Positions 57,125-64,000 of a stretch of 64,000 bases of DNA are shown one piece after another (positions within the stretch are counted from its first letter, which is position 1; each line of letters begins with the position of its first letter). The translations under genes and the position numbers were made by a program. This DNA is from Chelydra serpentina (lineage: Eukaryota > Chordata > Testudines > Chelydridae). The notes under the pieces were generated by a model. It did no database searches. It was given only the letters and a program-made list of their open reading frames with translations, and was not told where the DNA came from. The DNA lies in assembly GCA_037349315.1 (NCBI GenBank), contig JBAIAC010000159.1, positions 248,001 to 312,000 of the forward strand. The letters run 5' to 3'.

Positions 57125-60100
57125 GGGGAGACCGCTCAGCCGCTGCCCCAGAACCCCCCACGCTCCCTGTACACACGGCACCCTGCACCCCCAACATCCC
57201 CCCCGCTGCCCTAGAACCCCCCACGCTCCCTGTACACACGGCACCCTGCACCCCCAACATTCCCCCCGCTGCCCCAGAACCCCCCACGCTCCCTGTACAC
57301 ACGGCACCCTGCACCCCCCAACATCCCCCCCGCTGCCCCAGAACCCCCCACGCTCCCTGTACACACGGCACCCTGCACCCCCAACATTCCCCCCCGCTGC
57401 CCTAGAACCCCCCACATTTCTCTGTACACACGGCACCCTGCACCATCCCCCCCCCGACTGCCACAGAACCCCCCACGCTCCCTGTACACACGGCACCCTG
57501 CACCCCCCAACATCCCCCCCGCTGCCCCAGAACCCCCCACGCTCCCTGTACACACGGCACCCTGCACCCCCCAACATCTCCCCCGCTGCCCCAGAACCCC
57601 CACATTCTCTGTACACACGGCACCCTGCACCATCCCCCCCCGCTGCCCCAGAACCCCCCACGCTCCCTGTACACACGGCACCCTGCACCCCCAACATCCC
57701 CCCCGCTGCCCCAGAACCCCCCACGCTCCCTGTACACACAGGCACCCTGCACCCCCAACATCCCCCCGCTGCCCCAGAACCCCCCACACTCCCTGTACAC
57801 ACGGCACCCTGCACCCCCAACATCCCCCCCGCTGCCCTAGAACCCCCCACATTCTCTGTACACACGGCACCCTGCACCATCCCCCCCGCTGCCCCAGAAC
57901 CCCCCACGCTCCCTGTACACACGGCACCCTGCACCCCCAACATCCCCCCCCGCTGCCCTAGAACCCCCCACATTCTCTGTACACACGGCACCCTGCACCA
58001 TCCCCCCCACTGCCCCAGAACCCCCCACGCTCCCTGTACACACGGCACCCTGCACCCCCAACATCCCCCCCGCTGCCCAGAACCCCCACGCTCCCTGTAC
58101 ACACGGCACCCTGCACCCCCAACATCCCCCCCGCTGCCCCAGAACCCCCCACGCTCCCTGTACACACGGCACCCTGCACCCCCCCAACATCTCCCCCGCT
58201 GCCCCAGAACCCCCCACACTCCCTGTACACACTGCACCCTGCACCCCCCAACATCCCCCCCCGCTGCCCCAGAACCCCCCACGCTCCCTGTACACACAGC
58301 ACCCTGCACCCCCAACATCCCCCCGCTGCTCCAGAACCCCCCACGCTCCCTGTACGCATGGCACCCTGCACCCCCCAAGTATCCCTCCCGACTGCCACAG
58401 AACCCCCACGCTCCCTGTACACATGGCACCCTGCACCCCCCAATATCCCCCCCGCTGCCCTAGAACCCCCCACATTCTCTGTACACGCGGCACCCTGCAC
58501 CCCCCAACATCCCCCCCGCTGCCCTAGAACCCCCCACATTCTCTGTACACGCGGCACCCTGCACCCCCCAACATCCCCCCCGCTGCCCTAGAACCCCCCA
58601 CATTCTCTGTACACACAGAACCCTGCACCCCCCAACATCCCCCCCACTGCCCTAGAACCCCCCACATTCTCTGTACACACAGCACCCTGCACCCCCCAAC
58701 ATCCCCCCCGCTGCCCTAGAACCCCCCACATTCTCTGTACACACAGCACCCTGCACCCCCCAATATCCCCCCGCTGCCCTAGAACCCCCCACATTCTCTG
58801 TACACGCGGCACCCTGCACCCCCCAACATCCCCCCCGCTGCCCTAGAACCCCCCACATTCTCTGTACACACAGCACCCTGCACCCCCCAATATCCCTCCC
58901 GCTGCCCTAGAACCCCGCACATTCTCTGTACACACAGCACCCTGCACCCCCAACATCCCCCCCCGCTGCCCTAGAACCCCCCACATTCTCTGTACACACA
59001 GCACCCTGCACCCCCCAATATCCCCCGCTGCCCTAGAACCCCCCACATTCTCTGTACACACAGCACCCTGCACCCCCCAACATCTCCCCGCTGCCCTAGA
59101 ACCCCCCACATTCTCTGTACACACAGCACCCTGCACCCCCCAATATCCCCCCGCTGCCCTAGAACCCCCCACATTCTCTGTACACGCGGCACCCTGCACC
59201 CCCCAACATCCCTCCCGCTGCCCTAGAAACCCCCACATTCTCTGTACACACAGCACCCTGCACCCCCAACATCCCCCCCGCTGCCCTAGAACCCCCCACA
59301 TTCTCTGTACACACAGCACCCTGCACCCCCCAATATCCCCCCCGCTGCCCTAGAACCCCCCACATTCTCTGTACACACAGCACCCTGCACCATCCCCCCC
59401 ACGACTGCCACAGAACCCCCCACGCTCCCTGTACACACGGCACCCTGCACCCCCACAACATCTCCCCCGCTGCCCCAGAACCCCCCACGCTCCCTGTACA
59501 CACGGCACCCTGCACCCCCCAACATCTCCCCCGCTGCCCCAGAACCCCCCACACTCCCTGTACACACGGCACCCTGCACCCCCTAACATCCCCCCCGCTG
59601 CCCCAGAACCCCCCACACTCCCTGTACACACGGCACCCTGCACCCCCTAACATCCCCCCCGCTGCCCCAGAACCCCCCACACTCCCTGTACACACGGCAC
59701 CCTGCACCCCCCAACATCTCCCCCGCTGCCCCAGAACCCCCCACACTCCCTGTACACACGGCACCCTGCACCCCCAACATCTCCCCCGCTGCCCCAGAAC
59801 CCCCCACACTCCCTGTACACACTGCACCCTGCACCCCCCCAATATCCCCCCCTGCTGCCCTAGAACCCCCCACACTCCCTGTACACACGGCACCCTGCAC
59901 CCCCAACATCCCCTGCTGCCCCAGAACCCCCCACGCTCCCTGTACACACGGCACCCTGCACCCCCAACATCCCCCCCGCTGCCCCAGAACCCCCCACGCT
60001 CCCTGTACACACGGCACCCTGCACCATCCCCCCCCGACTGCCCCAGAACCCCCACGCTCCCTGTACACACAGCACCCTGCACCCCCAACATCCCCCACGC

Positions 60101-60345
60101 TCCCTGTACACACAGCACCCTGCACCCCCCAACATCCCCCCTGCTGCCCCAGAACCCCCCACGCTCCCTGTACACACGGCACCCTGCACCCCCAACATCC
60201 CCCCCGCTGCCCCAGAACCCCCCACGCTCCCTGTACACACGGCACCCTGCACCCCCAACATCCCCCCCGCTGCCCCAGAACCCCCCACGCTCCCTGTACA
60301 CACAGCACCCTGCACCCCCTAACATCCCCCCCCCCACTGCCCTAA
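57125..60345. repeat. ~62-bp minisatellite in the last RXRB intron, 3.2 kb, ~52 copies
   Basis: Unit GCTGCCCCAGAACCCCCCAC, then GCTCCCTGTACACACGGCAC, then CCTGCACCCCCAACATCCCC. Two sub-families, AGAACCCCCCACGCTCCCTG and AGAACCCCCCACATTCTCTG, form blocks: the second dominates 58460-59400. A pure tandem array starting about 20 bases from the exon acceptor; no exon sequence inside. Confidence 0.97.
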
Positions 60346-60599
60346 AACCCCCCATGCGCCCCGTACGCACGGCACCCTGCACACTCTGCTGCCCCCACCT
60401 GTGGGATCCCCCCGCCCCATTCTCACTGCCACTAACACCACCCCCACCCCCACAGACAGACACACACCCCCCCCAAGCTGTGGGTCAGGCAGTGAGCTGG
60501 CACCACCTAGTGGCCACCTGCAGCATCTACCACTCCAGGAGCAGAGCTGGCCTAGGTGAGCGGGGGGGCCCCCAGGTGCAGATACCTGGGCAGTGGCCC

Positions 60600-60782
60600 A
60601 TGCCCCCAACACCATCCCTCCCCCGTATCAGCCCTGCTGCCCCTCCCCCATACCTGCCCTGCTGTCCAGGGTACCCCCCCTCTCTCCCACCCTGTACCTG
60701 CCCCACCCCCGTACCTGTCCCGCTACCCCACCCCCATACCTGCCCCGCTGCCTGGGGTACTCCCCCCATTGCCCCCCCGTAC
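60600..60782. repeat. Degenerate repeats of the RXRB exon 9 donor region, ~5 copies
   Basis: The genuine edge reads CCCGTACCTGCCCTGCTGCT on the plus strand at about 60777-60796. Similar words occur at ~60652 (CCCATACCTGCCCTGCTG), ~60690, ~60711 (CCCGTACCTGTCCCGCT) and ~60733 (CCCATACCTGCCCCGCTG), with GGGGTACT-like ends at two of them. In gene sense they repeat the final exon codons (EQQG region) plus the donor CAG/GTAYGG. Confidence 0.75.
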
Positions 60783-60888
60783 CTGCCCTGCTGCTCGGGG
60801 TACTTCTGCTTGCAGTAGGACTCCAGAGACGCGTAGACCTTCTCCCGCAGCAGCTCCACCTCCCCAGGGTTCGACAGCCCCTTTGCAT
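60783..60888 (-). CDS. RXRB: RXRB exon 9: ligand-binding domain helices 8-10
   Basis: A 106-base minus-strand exon with acceptor CACCACAG/ATGCAAAG and donor GGGCAG/GTACGG. Two bases complete the Asp codon from exon 8, then 34 codons and two bases of the Arg codon finished by exon 10. The peptide [20 protein letters not shown] continues [22 protein letters not shown] and [11 protein letters not shown] are RXR-beta-type (RXR-alpha has DSKGLSNP and YCKHKYPEQPG). It contributes helix 9 and the helix 9-10 dimerisation surface. Confidence 0.98.
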
Positions 60889-61059
60889 CTGTGGTGGGGT
60901 CAGGCGCACACAGCCCTCCTGGGGTCAGCACACACAGCCCTCCCTGCCCCCTCACCCAGGGCTCCACACCCCCCAGGGCAGGGGGGCTGCAAGGCCAGCA
61001 GGATCAACAGACCCCAAGGTGAATAGGGTGGTGGACAACTCGGGGGGGGCGGGCAGCAC

Positions 61060-61360
61060 AGGGTGCCTTACTGGGATTGTAGAGGATGATGGGGGGAGGA
61101 GTCCCAGGGGATTGGGGGGGGGGGGGGGGTTCTGGGGAGGTCCCTTACCTGGGTTGAAGAGGATGATGGGGGGCAGGCAGCCCCGGGGGGTTGGGGGAGA
61201 TCTCAGGGGGGTCCCTTACCCGAGTTGAAGAGGATGACGGGGGGCAGGCAGCTCCAGGGGGCTGGGGAAGGTCTCGGGGGGTCCCTTACCCAGGTTGAAG
61301 AGGATGATGGGGGGCAGGCAGCCCCAGGGGGCTGGGGGAGGTCTCGGGGGGGTCCCTTAC
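61060..61360. repeat. ~70-bp repeats derived from the RXRB exon 8 donor region, 4 copies
   Basis: Plus-strand words near 61067, 61140, 61214 and 61283: GTCCCTTACCYGGGTTGAAG then AGGATGATGGGGGGCAGGCA and GCCCC. These repeat the genuine edge GTCCCTTACCCGGGTTGAAG (61352-61371). In gene sense they encode ILFNPG-like codons plus the donor CCNGG/GTAAGGG; the 61067 copy is the most degenerate. All lie within 300 bases downstream of the real donor. Confidence 0.93.
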
Positions 61361-61452
61361 CCGGGTTGAAGAGGATAATGGCCCGGAGGCAGCCGAGCTC
61401 CGTCTTGTCCATCCGCATGTCCCGCATCTTGGAGACCAGCTCAGTCAGCACC
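61361..61452 (-). CDS. RXRB: RXRB exon 8: ligand-binding domain helices 6-8
   Basis: A 92-base minus-strand exon with acceptor CCCCCCAG/GGTGCTGAC and donor AACCCGG/GTAAGG. One base completes the Arg codon from exon 7 (FDR), then 30 codons, [20 protein letters not shown] to [10 protein letters not shown], and one base of the next Asp codon. [10 protein letters not shown] and AIILFNP are RXR-beta residues (RXR-alpha: MRDMQMDKTE, AIVLFNP). The segment forms part of the dimerisation and pocket-lining helices. The last ~25 bases are the source of the downstream tandem copies. Confidence 0.98.
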
Positions 61453-61572
61453 CTGGGGGGGGGAGGGGCACGCATCAGTGGGCACTGGGGCAGGGACACC
61501 CCCCCACTGAGAGCGCAGCATGGGCTCCCCTGACCCCTCCTGAACCCCCACGCCACATCCTGGAGACCCCGG

Positions 61573-61700
61573 CCCCACCCGTCAGCGATGGCCCCCTCGC
61601 CGGCCCTGTGGCCCCGGGGCCCCACCCCATGCCAGCGCTGTGCCCCCCGGTAAGCGCAGCCCCCTTACCAGCGCTGTGCCCCCTGGGCCCCTGCCCCCCA
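61573..61700. repeat. Degenerate copies of the RXRB exon 7 donor region, 1 clear and 2 partial
   Basis: CCCACCCGTCAGCGATGGCC continuing CCCTCGCCGGCCCTGTGG (61575-61612) aligns with the genuine edge CCCACCTGTCGAAGATGGCC continuing CCCACGCCGGCGCTGTGG (61697-61734), with about six differences. CCAGCGCTGTGCCCCC occurs twice in between (61632 and 61668), resembling the end of the unit. Confidence 0.65.
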
Positions 61701-61701
61701 C

Positions 61702-61834
61702 CTGTCGAAGATGGCCCCCACGCCGGCGCTGTGGGCGCTGTTGCGATGCACGTGCAGCCCCGTGGCCAGCAGGATCCCGTCCTTCACCGAGATGGAGCGG
61801 TGCGAGAAGGACGCGATGAGCAGCTCGTTCCAGC
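61702..61834 (-). CDS. RXRB: RXRB exon 7: ligand-binding domain helices 5-7 and beta-turn
   Basis: A 133-base minus-strand exon with acceptor CCCCCCAG/GCTGGAAC and donor TTCGACAG/GTGGGG. Two bases complete the Gly of LLRAG, then 43 codons and two bases of the Arg codon. The peptide [20 protein letters not shown] leads into [10 protein letters not shown] and [18 protein letters not shown] includes the arginine that in RXRs contacts the ligand carboxylate, and [14 protein letters not shown] is an RXR signature. The site reads SISVKDGI, a small variation on mammalian RXRs. Confidence 0.98.
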
Positions 61835-61879
61835 CTGGGGGGCAGGGAGAGCGGCTGAGAGCCGGGCCGGGGACTCCCC

Positions 61880-62460
61880 AAATGCCCTGCACACACCCCT
61901 GGAATCCTTGCCCTCCCCCCCCGGAATCCCTGCACTCCCCCCCACCCAAATCCCCTGCACACACATCCCTGGAACCCCTGCCGTCCTGCCCCCTATCCCC
62001 TGCACTCCCCCCGGAATCCCTGCCCTCTCCCCTGATCCCCTGCACCCCCCCCCGCAGAATGCCTGCCCTCCCCCCTGATCCCCTGCACCCCCCCCCACAG
62101 AATCCCTGCCCTCCCCCCCCCCCGATCCCCTGCACACACACCCCGGAATCCCTGCCCTCCCCGCTGATCCCCTGCACCCCTCCCCCCTGCAGAATCCCTG
62201 CCCTCACCGCCCCAATCCCCTGCACCCCCCCCGGAATCCCTGCCCTCCCCCCAGAATCCCTGCACCCCCCCCCGGAATCCCTGCCCTCCCCCCTGATCCC
62301 CTGCACCCCACCCCCTGCAGAATCCCTGCCCTCCCCGCCCTGATCACCTGCCCTCCCCCGCAGAATCCCTGCCCTCCCCCCCCCCCCCGATCCCCTGCAC
62401 ACACCCCCCCCGGAATCCCTGCCCTCCCCTCCCCGATCCCCTACATTCCCCCCAGAATCC
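61880..62460. repeat. ~35-bp minisatellite AATCCCTGCCCTCCCCCC, ~16 copies
   Basis: RXRB intron 6. Alternating GGAATCCCTGCCCTCCCCCC and GATCCCCTGCACCCCCCC units. On the minus strand GGGATTC and GGGGATC alternate. No exon sequence inside. It continues as a looser repeat (CTCTCCCCACAGCTTGTGCC) to ~62570. Confidence 0.93.
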
Positions 62461-62785
62461 CTGCCCTCCCCACACCTTGTGTCCAGAGCCCCAACCCGAT
62501 CCCCAGCTCTCCCCACAGCTTGTGCCCAGCCCCCCCGATCCCCGGCTCTCCCCACAGCTTGTGCCCAGGACTGCCCCTTTGTGAGGGGCGAGGAGAATCC
62601 CCCCGCCCGCCACTTTACTTAAGGGCAAAGCCAGCTCAGTCGCCCACCCCAACAGGACCCTGTGCCCAGGAGCCACAGACCAGAGGGGGCAGTTTTGGGT
62701 CCAGCCTGAAACTGTGTGCACCAAAGTCCTCTTGTCTCACTCCACCACCCTCTGCCTGAGGGCACCCCAAGGGAGGCCCCACCCC

Positions 62786-62997
62786 GTAACTCACCCGCCC
62801 ACAGCAGGATGTCCCACCCCCGCCCTGCCCTCAGCAGGATGTCCCGCCTCCACAAACCACGTCACTCACCTGCCCACAGCAGGATGTCCCACCCCCACCC
62901 CCCGCGTCATTCACCCGCCCGCCGCAGGATGTCCCGCCCCACCCCCCACATCACTCACCCGCCCGCAACAGGATGTTCCCGCCCCCGCCCCACTCAC
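62786..62997. repeat. ~43-bp repeats derived from the RXRB exon 6 donor region, 5 copies
   Basis: The genuine edge on the plus strand is CACTCACCCGCCCGCAGCAG then GATG (62991-63014). Copies of ACTCACCYGCCCRCARCAGG then ATGTYCC lie near 62789, 62862, 62907 and 62952, with a partial one (CCCTCAGCAGGATGTCC) near 62827. In gene sense each repeats the final exon bases (ATCCTGCTGYGGGCGG, codons for LLRA) plus the strong donor GTGAGT. Confidence 0.92.
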
Positions 62998-63127
62998 CCG
63001 CCCGCAGCAGGATGACCTGGTCATCCAGAGGCAGCTCAGAGAAGTGGGGGATGCGCTTGGCCCACTCCACCAGCGTGAAGAGCTGCTTGTCGGCCGCCTG
63101 GCAGATGTTGGTCACCGGGTCGTTCGG
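62998..63127 (-). CDS. RXRB: RXRB exon 6: ligand-binding domain helices 3-5
   Basis: A 130-base minus-strand exon with acceptor CCCCCCAG/CCGAACG and donor GCGGGCGG/GTGAGT: 43 codons and one base of the next Gly codon. The peptide [43 protein letters not shown] is the RXR helix 3-5 core that forms the floor of the ligand pocket and the coactivator groove ([19 protein letters not shown]). It follows exon 5 in phase 0. Confidence 0.98.
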
Positions 63128-63389
63128 CTGGGGGGGTGGGGGGGGTGTCAGAGATGGGAGGGAGGGTCAGACGCAGCCTCCTCCCCCCACCGCAGCCTCC
63201 GCTCTCCCTCCCCCCTGCCCTGCCCCCCCAGAGCCCCGTGCCCTCCCCCCCCAGAACCCAGCCCCACCCCGAGGACCGCCCCTCCGACCTGAAACCCCAT
63301 TCCTCTGGAGCCCCCTGCCCTCCCTGGACATGCCCCTTGCCAGGTCCCGGCTGTGCCTCCCACCTCCGCTCACACACCGCCCCACTCAC

Positions 63390-63553
63390 CGAGCTGCCCC
63401 CAGTGCCGGAGCCGTCGACGCTTTGGTCCGATTTCTGCTCCACGGCCAGCTCGGCCTCCAGTATCTTCTCCACCGGCATCTCCTCGTTCGCTCCGCCCAC
63501 GAAATCCCCCTCGCCATCCTTCTCCTTCCCCCGCTGCCGCTCCTCCTGCACCG
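63390..63553 (-). CDS. RXRB: RXRB exon 5: hinge and start of the ligand-binding domain
   Basis: A 164-base minus-strand exon with acceptor CCGCAG/CGGTGCAGG and donor AGCTCG/GTGAGT. Two bases complete an Ala codon; 54 codons follow. The peptide [20 protein letters not shown] leads into [20 protein letters not shown] and [20 protein letters not shown] follows the DNA-binding domain in RXRs, EMPV-(K/R)ILEAELAVE is helix 1, and the Gly/Ser-rich [10 protein letters not shown] is RXR-beta-like. The exons for the DNA-binding domain and N-terminus lie beyond the window. Confidence 0.97.
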
Positions 63554-63599
63554 CTGCGGGGGGGGGACAGGGACGGGTGAGACACGGCACAGACACACA

Positions 63600-63985
63600 C
63601 ACCCCCCCCCGACAGCGCCCTCCCCTTCCCGCTTCCGCCCCTCCTGCACCGCTGCGTGGGGGGGGGGGGGGGGGGACGGGGGACGACAGGGACGGGTGAG
63701 ACACAGCACAGATAACCCCCCCCCCCCCCGACAGCGCCCTCCCCTTCCCGCTTCCGCCCCTCCTGCACCGCTGGGGGGGACGGGGACGGGTCAGACATGG
63801 CACAGACACACCCCGCCGCCCTAACAAAGATCTCTCTGCCCTCGGCTGCTGTCCCTCCTGTATCTCTGCGGGGGAGACGACAGGGTGAGACACAGCACAG
63901 ACCCCCCCCCCCCCGACAACACCCTCCCCACCCCTCACTGCCGCTTCTCCTGCACCACTGGGTGGGGAGTCAGACAGCACAGAAA
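63600..63985. repeat. ~105-bp repeats derived from the RXRB exon 5 acceptor region, 4 copies
   Basis: The genuine edge on the plus strand is CTGCCGCTCCTCCTGCACCG then CTGCGGGG (63533-63560). Copies near 63630, 63743, 63846 and 63940 read CTTCCGCCCCTCCTGCACCG or GCCGCTTCTCCTGCACCACT, each followed by G-runs, GGACRGGGACGGGTGAGACA and GGCACAGAYAMACC. In gene sense they repeat the acceptor and the first ~30 coding bases (AVQEERQR becomes AVQEGRKR) upstream of the real exon. Confidence 0.9.
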
Positions 63986-64000
63986 CCCTTCCCCGCCCCC

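Overview
The window looks like a GC-rich, gene-dense, probably microchromosomal stretch of a hidden-necked (cryptodiran) turtle genome. The evidence is a tRNA-derived SINE with a CR1-type tail (2035-2217, minus), as described for tortoises and other cryptodires, a CR1 LINE of sauropsid type (3751-6713, minus), and vertebrate split genes with canonical splice sites. Protein-coding sequence is about 3 % of the window; tandem repeats fill more than half.

Two genes are present, both on the minus strand and both cut by the window edges. COL11A2 (collagen XI alpha-2) contributes its signal-peptide exon (46442-46502), the four exons of the N-terminal laminin-G/TSPN domain (9890-10042, 8545-8755, 7407-7569, 2695-2832) and one acidic, Tyr-rich variable-region exon (358-462). 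The triple helix and C-propeptide lie beyond base 1. Upstream of it RXRB (retinoid X receptor beta) contributes its last six coding exons, hinge to stop (63390-63553, 62998-63127, 61702-61834, 61361-61452, 60783-60888, 56957-57104). The N-terminus and DNA-binding domain lie beyond base 64000. RXRB followed head-to-tail by COL11A2 is the conserved order of the extended MHC class II region. All exon junctions join in frame.

Layout: 1-10 kb COL11A2 exons, with a 43-bp minisatellite, a SINE, a solo LTR split by a CR1, and an exon-3-derived minisatellite. 10-46.4 kb is a single ~36.4-kb intron 1, nearly all minisatellites: a 38-bp array (1.6 kb), a 31-bp array (7.2 kb) and a 58-60-bp array (10.4 kb), plus a rearranged 4.7-kb Gypsy-type LTR element with perfect 5-bp target duplications. 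46.5-55.6 kb is the COL11A2 5' flank and intergenic space, with six or more further arrays. 55.6-64 kb is RXRB.

The most unusual feature is that many of the small arrays are built from exon edges. Tandem units in COL11A2 intron 3 (copying the exon 3 end), and next to RXRB exons 5, 6, 7, 8 and 9, contain the terminal coding bases of the neighbouring exon plus its splice site. Each gene therefore carries short ladders of decoy splice sites. The 43-bp array at 757-1672 repeats a near-consensus ZNF143/THAP11 motif about 21 times. The very long open frames on the minus strand (up to ~3.8 kb of codons) are stop-free repeats, not genes.
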